A stretch of 64,000 nt of DNA. Origin: CAVOOW01 sp963697675. GTDB taxonomy: Bacteria > Actinomycetota > Actinomycetes > JACCUZ01. Position numbers and translations under genes: made by a program. Within the stretch, counting starts at the first letter, position 1. The number at the start of each line of letters is the position of its first letter. Below, in pieces: positions 34,387-44,563 of the stretch. The DNA is taken from the NCBI GenBank assembly GCA_963697675.1, contig CAVOOW010000006.1, forward strand, positions 1,302,001-1,366,000, read 5' to 3'. Below the pieces are notes generated by a model that was given only the letters and a program-made list of their open reading frames with translations, did not search any database and had not been told where the DNA came from.

Positions 34387-36051
34387 TCACTCCCACCCTG
34401 CGCTTGCCCAGTCCGCGTCGGCCCAGGTCGCCCCGGCCCACGTCGCCCCAGCCCAGGTCGCCCCGGCCCAGGTCGCCCCGGCCCACGTTGCGCCCGCCCA
34501 GGTCGCGCCGTCCCAGCCGTCCGAGGCCCAGGTGGCGCCGGCCCACGTTGCGCCGGCCCAGGTCGCGCCGCTCCACTTGACGCCGTTCCAGTAGGCGCCG
34601 TCGCTGACGTCGCCTGCCCAGTCCACGACATCGCGGGACCGACGTGGGTTGCCCCACGAGCGGTACGAGTCGCGCGAGCTTGCGGACCGTCCCGGTCGCA
34701 GCCGATTGGCCAGGTCCTGCGCGGCGGCGAGGTCGATGGCGCCTTCGCCCTGCGCATCGTCAGACACGCCGTGGAGGCTGCGCGCCGTGCGCCGCAGCAC
34801 GTCGCGGACCTGGTCGGGCGAGAGCTGCGGGCGCTGGGACAGCATGAGCGCCGCGGCGCCGGAGACGACAGCCGCCGACTGCGAGGTGCCACTGCCCTTG
34901 AAGAACCGGTCGCCGAGCCGGCCGTTCTGCTGCGTCTGGTCGATGTAGGAGCCGGGCGCGCGCAGGCTGACCAGCGAGACGCCGGGCGCCACGATGTCCG
35001 GTCCCCGCTTGCCCTTGTCCGTGTTGCCCCTCTTCGAGAAGGACGCGACGGTGTCGTCGTCGGTGTCGCTCGTGCCGTGGGTGTCCAGGCTGCCGACCGC
35101 CAGCACGTCCGTCGAGAGCGCGGGACTGGCGAGCCCGCCATCCACCGTGGTGCCGTTGCCGGCGGACACGACGACGACGATGCCGCGGTCCCACGCGACC
35201 GCAGCGGCGTGCTCGAGCGGGTCGAGGCGGCCGTCCTTGCTCGGGTCGGTGCCGAAGGAGAGGTTGAGCACCCGGATGTTCAGGCCCGGGTCGTGCGCGT
35301 GGTCGACGACCCACGCGATGCCGGCGACCACCTGCGACACGTCGGTCTGCCCGTGCGCATCGGCGAGCTTGATGCTGACGATCCGCGATGCGGGTGCCAT
35401 GCCGACGAAGTGGTTTCTGGTGTTCGGATAGCTCGTGGGGCTCTGGCCCGAGTCCAGGCCGGCGATGATGCCTGCCATGTGGGTGCCGTGGCCGAAGGTG
35501 TCGAGGCCGCGCAGCGACTTCGACCGGTTCTCGTACGACAGGTCGGGGCCGATGACGAGCTTGTTCGGCGTCATCAGCCCGTCGACCGGCAGCACGCCGG
35601 AGTCGAGCAGTGCCACGTCGACGCCCTGGCCGAAGAAGCCGCCGTCCCAGTAGTTGGTGGCGCCGGTCTCTTCGGCGACGTTGCTGATGTCGCCCGATGA
35701 CCCGGTGACGCTCGGGACGCTGCTCAGGTGGACCCGCATGTCCCGGGTGGCCGCGCGCACGCCAGGCACGTCGCGCAGGTCGTCGAGGTGGTTGGCCGGC
35801 AGGTCGACGACGACGGTGTCGAGGGACGCCTGGGTCGAGACCACGTGCGCGCCGAGCTTCTCGGCGGCCTTCACGACGGACGTGAGGCTGCCGTCCGCGG
35901 TCTGCACGATCACCCGTGACGGGGCCGAACCGCTGGACGCTGTGACGGTGGCGTCGCCCTGCGATGGCGAGACGAGCACGCCACCGAGCGCAATGGCCGA
36001 TGCGGCCAACACTCGCCAGCGCTGCTGCGCGCCGCGCGGTCGTGTCGTCAC
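34387..36051 (-). CDS. Secreted S8 subtilisin-like protease with GATWA repeat tail
   Basis: 554 residues. Signal peptide at 1-35 (WRVLAASAIALGGVLVSPSQ), an inhibitor-like propeptide (about 45-110), then the S8 domain with all three catalytic residues: Asp in VDVALLDSGVLP, His in FGHGTHMAGIIAG, Ser in FKGSGTSQSAAVVSGAAAL. After about residue 485 the tail is nine GATWA pentapeptides (three, then SDGWD, then six) ending DADWASAGWE. The repeat is a known but unexplained feature of some actinobacterial subtilases and may anchor or display the enzyme. GTG start behind GGGGGGACC. Confidence 0.93.
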   Translation of the reverse strand: MTTRPRGAQQRWRVLAASAIALGGVLVSPSQGDATVTASSGSAPSRVIVQTADGSLTSVVKAAEKLGAHVVSTQASLDTVVVDLPANHLDDLRDVPGVRAATRDMRVHLSSVPSVTGSSGDISNVAEETGATNYWDGGFFGQGVDVALLDSGVLPVDGLMTPNKLVIGPDLSYENRSKSLRGLDTFGHGTHMAGIIAGLDSGQSPTSYPNTRNHFVGMAPASRIVSIKLADAHGQTDVSQVVAGIAWVVDHAHDPGLNIRVLNLSFGTDPSKDGRLDPLEHAAAVAWDRGIVVVVSAGNGTTVDGGLASPALSTDVLAVGSLDTHGTSDTDDDTVASFSKRGNTDKGKRGPDIVAPGVSLVSLRAPGSYIDQTQQNGRLGDRFFKGSGTSQSAAVVSGAAALMLSQRPQLSPDQVRDVLRRTARSLHGVSDDAQGEGAIDLAAAQDLANRLRPGRSASSRDSYRSWGNPRRSRDVVDWAGDVSDGAYWNGVKWSGATWAGATWAGATWASDGWDGATWAGATWAGATWAGATWAGATWAGATWADADWASAGWE

Positions 36052-36394
36052 TGGATGGTCCCCCCGGAAGCAATGTCGCGTGGTGCGATGGCATTACTAT
36101 GCCTTGACCAATTACCGAACGTCACGTAACCAATACGAAGAGCACACGGACGGGCTAGGTAGTTCGGCTGACAGCACGCTCGCGGCAGCCCAGCTGTCCT
36201 CCGGCAGTCGGCTGACCGGCAGCCCCCCACGCGATCGCGACAACGGATAGGTGTCTGCCCAGCAGCCGGACGAAGACCTATCCAATCCTCGAGTTCGAGG
36301 GCCTCCGGAGCGCACCTAGACTGATCCGGCACCGTGGGCGGCTGCACCGATGGTTTGCCCTGGAATGCCCTAGCCGTTCGCCTCCGGAGGTTTC
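36052..36394. other. Divergent intergenic region between subtilase and TerC genes
   Basis: No gene. The part next to the subtilase is unusually AT-rich (GGCATTACTATGCCTTGACC at 36090-36109 contains an inverted GGCAT/ATGCC) and probably holds its promoter. I looked for a manganese (yybP-ykoY) riboswitch before terC and saw no match. Confidence 0.5.
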
Positions 36395-37360
36395 GTGCAC
36401 GTACCCCTGTGGGTGTGGGTGCTGACCGTCGTCGCGATCGTCGCGATCATCGGTGTCGACCTGGTGCTGGCGGATCGGCGGCCGCACCACATCGGCCTTC
36501 GCGAGGCGACCCTGTGGGTGCTGTTCTACGTCGGTCTGGCGGCGTTGTTCGCCGCCGGGTTGTTCGTCTTGGCCGGGGCCGAGCCGGGCGAGCAGTTCGT
36601 GGCGGGCTATGTCACGGAGTACAGCCTGTCGGTGGACAACCTGTTCGTCTTCGTGCTGCTCCTGTCGCGGTTCGCGGTGCCCGATGACGACCAGCACAAG
36701 ATCCTGCTGATCGGCATCGCGATCTCGCTCGCGTTGCGCGGGGCCTGCATCGCCGCCGGGACGGCCGCGATTTCCGCGTTCGAGTGGGTCTTCTACCTGT
36801 TCGGCGCGCTGCTGATCTACACGGCCGTGAAGCTGGCCGTTCAACGCGAGGATTCCGAGCCCGACTTCCACGACAGCCGCACGGTTCGGCTGATGCGTCG
36901 CGTCGTGCCGACGACCGAGGAGTACGACGGCTCGAAGCTGGTCACGAGGATCGACGGCCGCCGGATGTTCACTCCGATGATCATCGTGGTGCTGGCGATC
37001 GGCGCGGCCAACGTCGTGTTCGCGCTGGACTCGATCCCGGCGATCTTCGGGCTCACCACCGACGGCTTCATCGTCTTCACCGCCAACGCGTTCGCGCTGA
37101 TGGGCCTGCGGCAGCTCTACTTCCTGGTCGGCGACCTGCTCGACCGGCTGCTCTACCTCACGTACGGCCTCGCCGTGATCCTCGGTTTCATCGGCGTCAA
37201 GCTGATCGTCGAGGCTCTGGAGAGCGAGGGTGTCAACGATCTCGGGCCGGTGCACCTGCCGCACATCGGCATCCTCGTCTCGCTCGCCTTCATCGCCGGC
37301 ACGCTCGCCCTGACGACCGTGGCGAGCCTGGCCCGCACTCGTTTCGCACACCCGAGGTAG
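36395..37360 (+). CDS. TerC/Alx-family integral membrane protein
   Basis: 321 residues, about eight helices. Family signatures: FVAGYVTEYSLSVDNLFVFV (about 68-87, conserved acidic and Asn in the membrane) and AIGAANVVFALDSIPAIFGL then LRQLYFLVGDLLDRLLYLTY. TerC-family proteins export metals such as manganese or load secreted metalloenzymes. GTG start with CCGGAGG four bases upstream. Single gene; converges with the aminotransferase gene. Confidence 0.92.
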   Translation: MHVPLWVWVLTVVAIVAIIGVDLVLADRRPHHIGLREATLWVLFYVGLAALFAAGLFVLAGAEPGEQFVAGYVTEYSLSVDNLFVFVLLLSRFAVPDDDQHKILLIGIAISLALRGACIAAGTAAISAFEWVFYLFGALLIYTAVKLAVQREDSEPDFHDSRTVRLMRRVVPTTEEYDGSKLVTRIDGRRMFTPMIIVVLAIGAANVVFALDSIPAIFGLTTDGFIVFTANAFALMGLRQLYFLVGDLLDRLLYLTYGLAVILGFIGVKLIVEALESEGVNDLGPVHLPHIGILVSLAFIAGTLALTTVASLARTRFAHPR

Positions 37361-37372
37361 GGCGCCGGCGGG

Positions 37373-38269
37373 TCACACCGGGGTGCCGGACCGGGCCGTC
37401 AGTTCACCGTAGGCCGAGCTCAAGGTCTCGGTGACCGGTCCCGGTTTGCCGCTGCCGATCTGCCGACCGTCCACGGAGATGACCGGGGTGAGGCCGCCCA
37501 TCGTCCCCGTCACGAACATCTCGTCGGCGTTGTAGACGTTCGTCAGCGACCAGTCCCCCTCGCGCACGGCCAGGCCGTTCTGTGGGCACAGCTCGATCAC
37601 CGTCGCTCGAGTGATGCCCTCGGGGCAGGCCCGCGTGGTGGGTGTGAGCACGACGCCGTCGTCGACCAGGAACACGTTGGTGGCATTGGTCTCCGCGACG
37701 AACCCGAACGGGTCGAGCAGCAGAGCGTCGTCGGCGCCGGCAACGTTGGCCTCCACCTTCGCGAGGATCGACGTGATCATGTTGTTGTGGTGGATCTTCG
37801 GATCCATCGAGTCGGCGGCAGCCCGCCGCAGGCTGGACGTGATGAGCGTGATGCCGCTCGGGTCATAGACGGGCGACTTGTGCTCGGCGAGCACGATCAA
37901 CGTCGGCCCCGACTGGTTGACCCGCGGGTCCATGCCACTGGTCACCTTCACGCCGCGGGTCAGAGTCAACCGGATGTGCACGCCGTCGCGCATCCCGTTG
38001 GCGTCCAGCGTGCGACGGATCTCGGTCGTGATCTCGTCGTCGGACGGGATCTGCGCGAAGGCCAGCGCGTGCGCGGACCGGCGGAGCCGCTTCAGGTGGT
38101 CGGTCAGCTTGAAGATGCGACCCTCGTACAGCCGAAGGCCCTCCCACACCGCGTCGCCACCCTGCACCGCCGAGTCGAACGGACTGACCCGTGCCTCGTC
38201 ACGGTGGGAGAGCCGGCCACCCACGTTGACGACGATGTCGCGGTTGCGCTCGTCAAAGGTCTGTTGCAA
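37373..38269 (-). CDS. Class IV PLP aminotransferase (branched-chain aminotransferase-like)
   Basis: 298 residues of fold type IV. Seen: SPFDSAVQGGDAVWEGLRLY, the Lys-bearing segment DPKIHHNNMITSILAKVEAN, DALLLDPFGFVAETNATNVF and ADEMFVTGTMGGLTPVISVD. It could be a branched-chain or D-amino-acid aminotransferase or an aminodeoxychorismate lyase. The TTG at 38269 is chosen because GAAGGAG precedes it. It starts 10 bases after the sulfotransferase-like gene, so they form an operon. Confidence 0.85.
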   Translation of the reverse strand: MQQTFDERNRDIVVNVGGRLSHRDEARVSPFDSAVQGGDAVWEGLRLYEGRIFKLTDHLKRLRRSAHALAFAQIPSDDEITTEIRRTLDANGMRDGVHIRLTLTRGVKVTSGMDPRVNQSGPTLIVLAEHKSPVYDPSGITLITSSLRRAAADSMDPKIHHNNMITSILAKVEANVAGADDALLLDPFGFVAETNATNVFLVDDGVVLTPTTRACPEGITRATVIELCPQNGLAVREGDWSLTNVYNADEMFVTGTMGGLTPVISVDGRQIGSGKPGPVTETLSSAYGELTARSGTPV

Positions 38270-38279
38270 CGGATCTCCT

Positions 38280-38975
38280 TCAGGGCTTGAGCCGGTGTGC
38301 CGCCAGCGTCTCGTAGTAGGGCAGGCAGCGTTCCAGAAGAGGTTCGAGGTGTACGGGCAGCGGCTCGTCGTTCGCGACATACGGCGCGAAGCCGGTCGAG
38401 GTCCAGACACTGGCATACCAGTGCTTCGCCCAGACGCCATCGCTGTCCTGCGGCCCGGCCTCCCAGGCGAGCATGGCCGGGTCGTACGTGACGTCGAGCG
38501 CCGCGCACAATGCCTGGAGTCCGGCCGCCGGGTCAGCCAGCAGGTCGCGCGAATCGACCACCGGGCCGCCGAAGCGCTCGAAGAGCTCGACCTGCTGGGG
38601 CAGCCCGAGGTCCTCGAGGGTCGGCTCGCCGCGCACCTTGGCATAGGACCGCAGCACCTCGAGAGGGTCGCGGATCAAGAAGGCGTGGCGCAGCGGTGCG
38701 AGCCGCGCACGGTCGATGTCCGGCAGCACGTGGTGGGTCATGTGCTTCTGGTAGAAAACTGTTGCGCCACCTGGCAGTTCTGCTGTCGTGAGCTGGTCCA
38801 CGACGGTCTGCCAGTCGGTCGGCTGGCTGTGGATGATCTCGTCGCGGCCGGGGTGCTCGATGTCGACGTGGGTGAGATAGAAGGCATAGAGCGGTTCGTC
38901 GACGACGACACAGTCCGGCCGCGACTCCCAGGACCGCATCATCGCGGTCGAGATGTTGCGCGGTCCCGACCACAT
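38280..38975 (-). CDS. Sulfotransferase-like P-loop protein
   Basis: 231 residues. MWSGPRNISTAMMRSWESRP is a sulfotransferase-type phosphosulfate loop and RHAFLIRDPLEVLRSYAKVR the 3'-phosphate-binding Arg/Ser motif. A close family is found fused or next to branched-chain-type aminotransferases, matching this operon. The ATG at 38975 is the only start in frame close to the domain edge. Substrate unknown. Confidence 0.8.
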   Translation of the reverse strand: MWSGPRNISTAMMRSWESRPDCVVVDEPLYAFYLTHVDIEHPGRDEIIHSQPTDWQTVVDQLTTAELPGGATVFYQKHMTHHVLPDIDRARLAPLRHAFLIRDPLEVLRSYAKVRGEPTLEDLGLPQQVELFERFGGPVVDSRDLLADPAAGLQALCAALDVTYDPAMLAWEAGPQDSDGVWAKHWYASVWTSTGFAPYVANDEPLPVHLEPLLERCLPYYETLAAHRLKP

Positions 38976-39105
38976 CGCGATGCGGCGCGTCGCCTTCGTT
39001 CCCCATCTGCCGCACCGTACACACCCCCATGTCCGGCCGAATGGTGAGTTGCGCAGGTGCTGCGCGCGTCTTTGGAGCCTAAGTCACCACTCCGCGAAGT
39101 GAGGG

Positions 39106-41401
39106 TCAGGCGTCCTCGGCCGGGCCGTCGCCAGCCGGGCCGTCACCAGCCGGCGTCTCCTCGTCGGTCGGCACCACGGTGATGTTGCGCCGGACGGAGC
39201 GGATCAGCAGCTGGGCGACGTCGAGCACCTCGACGTCTTCGCGAGCCTCGCCGTCCTGCTTCTTCGCGGTGACGGCGTCGCCGAGCATGACCAGGCAGAA
39301 CGGGCAGGCGGTCGAGACGATGTCGGGGTCGAGGGCGAGAGCCTCGTCGACGCGTTCGACGTTGATGCGCTTGCCGATCTTCTCTTCCATCCACATCCGC
39401 GCCCCGCCGGCGCCGCAGCAGAAGCCGCGTTCCTTGCAGCGGTGCATCTCCTGGGTGCGCAGGCCGGGGACGCTGGCCAGCACCTCGCGCGGCGGTGTGT
39501 AGACCTTGTTGTGCCGGCCGAGGTAGCAGGGGTCGTGATAGGTGACCAGCTGGTCGATCGGGGTGATCGGGGTGAGCAGGCCCTGCTCGACGAGGTGGCC
39601 GAGCAGCTGGGTGTGGTGGATGACCTCATAGTTCCCACCGAGCTGCGGATATTCGCGGTTGAGCGAGTTGAAGCAGTGCGGGCAGGTCGCCACGATCCGG
39701 GTGGCCTTGGCCTCGTTCAAGGTCTCGACGTTTTGCTGAGCGAGCATCTGGAACACGAACTCGTTGCCGAGCCGCCGTGCGGGATCCCCCGTACACGCCT
39801 CGGCCTCACCCAGGACGGCGAAGGAGACGCCCGCGATGTGCAGCAGTTCCGCGAAGGCCCGCGACGTCTTCTTCGCCCGGTCCTCCAGCGCTCCGGCGCA
39901 GCCGACCCAGAACAGGTAGTCGACCCCCGTCAGGTCCTCGACGGTGTCGCCGAGCACCGGCACGTCGAAGTCCAGGCCCTGGGTCCAGTCCAGCCGCGTG
40001 CGGGCGTTCATCCCCCACGGGTTGCCCTTGTTCTCCAGGTTCTTCAACATCGTGCCGGCCTCGCTCGGGAACGAGGACTCGACCAGCACCTGGAAGCGAC
40101 GCATGTCGATGATGTGGTCGACGTGCTCGATGTCGACGGGGCACTGCTCCACGCACGCCCCGCACGTCGTGCACGACCACAGCACGTCGGGGTCGATCAC
40201 ACCGAGCTGTTCCGCGGTGCCGACCAGCGGCCGGTCCACCTGCGGCTGCCCGGGCGTCGGGAGCGCGGCCGAAACCGGATTCGGGTACGCCGCGGTGACC
40301 GTGCTCGCCGCCAGTCCCGGACCCGTTGCCGGATCCGTTGGCTGCTGCCCGTTGCCCGCTGCCGCGCCGTCGGGCGAGAGCAGGGCCGGCGCCTTCGCGA
40401 ACAGATGGTCGCGCAGGTCCATGATCACCAGCTTGGGCGACAGCGGCTTGCCGGTGTTCCAGGCCGGGCACTGGTCCTGGCAGCGGCCACACTCCGTGCA
40501 GGTCGCGAAGTCGAGCATGCCTTTCCAGGTGAAGTCCTCGACCTTGCCGCGGCCGAACGGCGTGTCCTCGTCGAGGTCGTCGATGTTCTCGAAGTCGATC
40601 GGCTTGCCGGCCGGCCATCATCGGCAGCAGCGGGCCGAGCGCGTTGGGCTCGCGCTTGGTCAGCACGTTGACCGGGGCGAGGAAGATGTGCAGGTGCTTG
40701 GAGTAGACGACCAGCACCAGGAAGCCGAGCACCACGCCGATCTGGAGGAGGATGCCGATCGTCTCCAGCGCGGCGTTGGCGTCCTCGCCGAGCGGCTCGA
40801 GGAGGTGCGCGGTGGCCCGGGAGGCGAACGGCCACCAGCCGTCGTCCTGGAACGGGAAGTGCCCCGTGTTGATCTGCGCGCCGCGGTAGAGGAACAGCGT
40901 CCAGACCACGTTGAAAATCATGAAGAGTACGAGCCACGCCGCGCGCGTGTGCGATCCATAGAACCGTGACGCGCGTTGCTGTCGCTCCGGAGCGTGGCGC
41001 AGCCGGATCACCGAGAAGGTCGCCAGCGCGATCAGCACCATGGTGGCGAAGAAGTCCTCGAGGAACCCGAGCAGCCACCAGTGCCCGATGACCGGGATCG
41101 CGAAGTCCCTGTTGAACAGCGCACCGTAGGCCTCGAGGATCGTCGCCGCCAGCACGATGAACGCCCAGAACGTGAAGAAGTGCGCGGCGCCGGGGATCGA
41201 CCACTGCAGCAGCTTGCGCTGCCCGAACACCTCGACCAGCTGGGCCTTGGCACGCTCGCCGATGCCGTCCAGCCGGCCCGGTGCCGGCTGCCCGGACCGG
41301 ATCAGCCGGAACAGGAACAGCAGACGACGGCCGGCGACCGCGATCGCCACGACGGTCATCAACAGACCCAGAACCAGACGAACGAGCACCATCAGCTCCA
41401 T
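39106..41401 (-). pseudogene. Membrane-bound Fe-S oxidoreductase (HdrD/GlpC-like), frameshifted
   Basis: About 764 residues when repaired. The N-terminal part (1-265) has five or six helices resembling nitrate reductase gamma (AHFFTFWAFIVLAATILEAY, FFATMVLIALATFSVIRLRH). Then two 4Fe-4S clusters (CTECGRCQDQCP and CTTCGACVEQCP) and two CCG domains (WVGCAGALEDRAKKTSRAFA, TCPHCFNSLNREYP, ERGFCCGAGGARMWMEE). The break is at 40606-40616, where GCCGGCCGGC looks like a 4-base duplication of CCGG; before it the frame reads PLLPMMAG, after it ENIDDLDEDTPFGRGKVEDF. Such proteins pass electrons between quinones and soluble donors, in actinobacteria often linked to beta-oxidation. ATG at 41401. Confidence 0.85.
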
Positions 41402-41558
41402 TGCTGCCCGGGGGCGATCGACACCTGCAGCGTGCAGAACTGGTGTCAGAGTGGGGCGGGAGCGACGATACCGACGAGTAGCCTGCCGACCGCGCGGGGG
41501 GCAGCACGTCGCTCACCAGCGCACGCCTGCTTCGCTCACCGATGCAGGCCCACCTCGC

Positions 41559-41702
41559 TCAGAACAGGAGGTCGCTCGCCCAGCGCAGCACGGGCACGAG
41601 TGCGGGTGCGGCGATGAGCAACATGCCCAGCACGACCGCGCCCGCGAGAATGCGGACCGTGACAGACGGCTTCCCCCGGTCGTCACGCAGCAGCGGCAGC
41701 AT
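41559..41702 (-). CDS. Small single-helix membrane protein
   Basis: 47 residues: a charged start MLPLLRDDRGKPSVTVR, one hydrophobic helix ILAGAVVLGMLLIAAPALVP and a short end VLRWASDLLF. No strong ribosome site. It precedes the Fe-S oxidoreductase on the same strand by about 157 bases. Coding is plausible, function unknown. Confidence 0.45.
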   Translation of the reverse strand: MLPLLRDDRGKPSVTVRILAGAVVLGMLLIAAPALVPVLRWASDLLF

Positions 41703-41907
41703 CCGACGAGCCTACGACGGCCCACCCCGTCTCGTGCCGCTTCTCCCCACCTTCACAGTCGATCATGCACGACTTGGGACGCCCTCCCGCGCCGCAGGGT
41801 TGCCGACAACTCGGCCAAAACCGTGCCAAGACGACGGGCTCCGCCCTAGGCTTGCGGGCAGGCCAGGCGACCGCCGGTTTACCTACGCCTCCACTCGGAG
41901 ACTTTTC

Positions 41908-44550
41908 GTGCGTCTTGCTGTCCCGTCCCGGGGCCGTCTGCTCGGGGTGGCCTCGCTGTCCCTCGCGCTGATCGTGCCCACCTTTCCGGCTGCCGCCACG
42001 TCGTCCCACGAGACCGGATCGTCAGGTCCGGCCGGTGCGCGAACCCACCCTGCGTACGACGGCTCGAAGGTCACGATCCGCCGGGACCAGCGCGGTCACG
42101 CCCACTACATCGGCGCGCCCGCCGGTCGCGTGCTGGCTCGCGGCACGGACCGCAGCATGAGCCCGGCCGCGGCGGCCCGCCAGCACATGGACCGCTATGC
42201 CGCAGACTTCGGCATCTCCTCACCCGCGCGCGACCTGCAGACCGACTCCGTCGAGGACCTCGCGAACGGGCAGTCGGTCGTACGTTTCCAGCAGACCGCG
42301 GCGGGCCTACCGGTCATGGGCGGCCAGCTCGTCAGCGTGCTCGACGGCGCGAACGACCTGCTGACGGTCACCGGCGAGACCTCGACCGACGTCCGCTCGT
42401 CGACCTACTCCGTCACCCCTGCCGCGGCGCGGGCGGCGGCTCTGCGCGCGACCGCTGCGGACCACGGGCTGCGGGCGCGCGATCTGCAGGCGACCGCGCC
42501 GCAGCAGTGGATGTACGACGCCAGCCTGTTCGACTCGACTGCGGCGGCCGGCTCCCACGCCGTCTGGCGGCTGGAGGTGACCGCCAGCAACCGGCTCGAC
42601 GTGCGCGAGCTGGTGCTGGTCGACGGTGCGACGGGCCGAGTGGTCCTGCACGTCGACGAGATCGAGAACGCGTTCAATCCCCACCGGGCTGTCTGCGACA
42701 ACGGCGGCAAGCGCAACAACGACTACCGCTGCGGCAAGGGTCGTTACGTGCGTACGGAGGCCAGCCCGGACAGCGGCATCCTCGACGTCGATGCCGCGTA
42801 CAAGAACGCCGGTGCCGCGTCGGCGTTCTACGAGAGCCTCGGCGTAGACCTGACGGCGTTGATCGGCTCCGACTACGGCGACGGCAAGAGGCTCCGGTCC
42901 ACTGTGCGGGTCTGCCCGGGCCAGGGCGGCGGTCCGTGCCCCTATGACAATGCGTTCTGGGACGGGTCGCAGATGGTCTACGGCACCGGCTACTCCCGCG
43001 CCGACGACGTCGTCGGCCATGAGCTCACCCATGGCGTCACCCAGCACACCAACGGGCTCGTCTACTGGTTCGAGTCCGGCGCGATCAACGAGTCGATGTC
43101 CGACGTGTTCGGTGAGTTCATCGACAAGAGCGAGGGCATCGACGACGACTCGGCATGGGACCTCGGTGAGGACCTGCCGAACCAGGGTCCGGCGCGCAAC
43201 ATGAAGGACCCGACGGCGGCCCCGTACGACCAACCGGACCGCGTCCGCGGCCTGCACTGGTCGACCGGCCAGATCAACGGGTCGACCGTGGACAACGGCG
43301 GTGTCCACACCAACAGCGGCGTGGGCAACAAGGCCGCCTACCTGATCACCGATGGCGCCACCCTGTTCAACGGCCAGACGATCACGGGCGTTGGGCTCAC
43401 CAAGGCCGAGCAGATCTACTGGCGCACCCAGCAGATGCTGACGCCTGGCTCCGACTATGCCGACCTCGCGAACAGTCTGTTCGCGGCCTGCACGGCACTC
43501 ATCGGGACCGCAGGGATCGATGCCACGAACTGCGCCAACGTTGCGAAGGCCACGACCGCGACGCAGATGCTGCCGACGTTCACCGGGCCGTCAGCACCTC
43601 TGAACGTGTCGGTCGTCGGCGGCTATCACCAGATCCGCGTCCGCTGGTCGCCGCCCGCGGCTTCGGGCACGAGGCCAGTGAATTCGTACGTCGTGACTGT
43701 CACCCCCGCGATCGGCGGCGAGAACTCCCTCGCGATCGACGACCCGGGCGCGCGCGACGTCACCATCGGCGGCATTCCCGCCGGGCGAACGTTGACCTTC
43801 TCGCTGTTCGCCGTGAGCAGCGACGGCAACAGTCCGCCGTCGCCGCCGATCACCCTGCGTGGCACCACGCTGAGCCTGTCCACCGAGTCGTCCGTGCCTT
43901 ACAAGAAGCGCGCCCACCTCACCGCGCAGTTGAGTCTGTCCAGCGGCGGCGCGATCGCGGACCGGTCGATCTCGCTGTATCGCAAGGTTGTCGGCAAGCC
44001 GGGCTATCTCAAGCTGAACACCAAGAAGACGAACAGCAGCGGCGCCGTCACGTTCACGCCGAACCAGAAGCACCCGTCGACGTACTTCGCGGCGTTCGCG
44101 GCCAACTCCACCATCCTGCTGGGATCGCGCAGCACCAGGCACCTGGTCGCGCTGCGCCATCGCGTGTCGTTGCACGTCGACCATGTGTCGGTCCACGCGG
44201 GGAAGGCCGTGCACTTCTCCGGTCGGGTCCGGCCCGCGGACCGCAGCACGGTCATCGTGCAGCGTCGCCGGGCCTCAGGCGGCTCGTGGACGCGGTTCGC
44301 GACGGCGGCGCTGAGCTCGAGCGGGCACTACGGACTTAGCTGGACTCCGAGGTCGGGCCGGGACTTCGAGTGGCGCGTCAAGGTCAAGAAGAGCGTCGGG
44401 GTTCGTTCGTGGCGTGAGCAAGATCCGACTGGTTCGGGTGACCTGAGGCCTTCGAGTCGGCTCACATGTTTCGCCGGGATTCTGCCGAAAGCGTCGGGAT
44501 TCCGGTACATTCCGTCACTGTCCCCGGACGTTCCGTCACGGGGTTGCTGA
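41908..44550 (+). CDS. Secreted M4 (thermolysin-like) metalloprotease with FnIII and Ig-like C-terminus
   Basis: Signal peptide RLLGVASLSLALIVPTFPAA, FTP/PepSY propeptide (about 45-230, VVRFQQTAAGLPVMGGQLVS), M4 domain with zinc motif DDVVGHELTHGVTQHTNGLV and GAINESMSDVFGEF, and GVHTNSGVGNKAAYLITDG. A fibronectin III domain (LNVSVVGGYHQIRVRWSPPA) and a beta-rich Ig-like domain follow. GTG start at 41908 with GGAG eight bases upstream. The last 45 residues look non-coding. One extra G in the GGGG at 44397-44400 would restore an end GFVRGVSKIRLVRVT with stop at 44444-44446 (845 residues, close to the paralogue), so a frameshift is suspected. Confidence 0.9.
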   Translation: MRLAVPSRGRLLGVASLSLALIVPTFPAAATSSHETGSSGPAGARTHPAYDGSKVTIRRDQRGHAHYIGAPAGRVLARGTDRSMSPAAAARQHMDRYAADFGISSPARDLQTDSVEDLANGQSVVRFQQTAAGLPVMGGQLVSVLDGANDLLTVTGETSTDVRSSTYSVTPAAARAAALRATAADHGLRARDLQATAPQQWMYDASLFDSTAAAGSHAVWRLEVTASNRLDVRELVLVDGATGRVVLHVDEIENAFNPHRAVCDNGGKRNNDYRCGKGRYVRTEASPDSGILDVDAAYKNAGAASAFYESLGVDLTALIGSDYGDGKRLRSTVRVCPGQGGGPCPYDNAFWDGSQMVYGTGYSRADDVVGHELTHGVTQHTNGLVYWFESGAINESMSDVFGEFIDKSEGIDDDSAWDLGEDLPNQGPARNMKDPTAAPYDQPDRVRGLHWSTGQINGSTVDNGGVHTNSGVGNKAAYLITDGATLFNGQTITGVGLTKAEQIYWRTQQMLTPGSDYADLANSLFAACTALIGTAGIDATNCANVAKATTATQMLPTFTGPSAPLNVSVVGGYHQIRVRWSPPAASGTRPVNSYVVTVTPAIGGENSLAIDDPGARDVTIGGIPAGRTLTFSLFAVSSDGNSPPSPPITLRGTTLSLSTESSVPYKKRAHLTAQLSLSSGGAIADRSISLYRKVVGKPGYLKLNTKKTNSSGAVTFTPNQKHPSTYFAAFAANSTILLGSRSTRHLVALRHRVSLHVDHVSVHAGKAVHFSGRVRPADRSTVIVQRRRASGGSWTRFATAALSSSGHYGLSWTPRSGRDFEWRVKVKKSVGVRSWREQDPTGSGDLRPSSRLTCFAGILPKASGFRYIPSLSPDVPSRGC

Positions 44551-44563
44551 TAATGGGGGCAAC

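Noticed and set aside
36230..36394. Manganese (yybP-ykoY) riboswitch before terC
   Set aside because: No conserved loop sequences of that riboswitch could be found.
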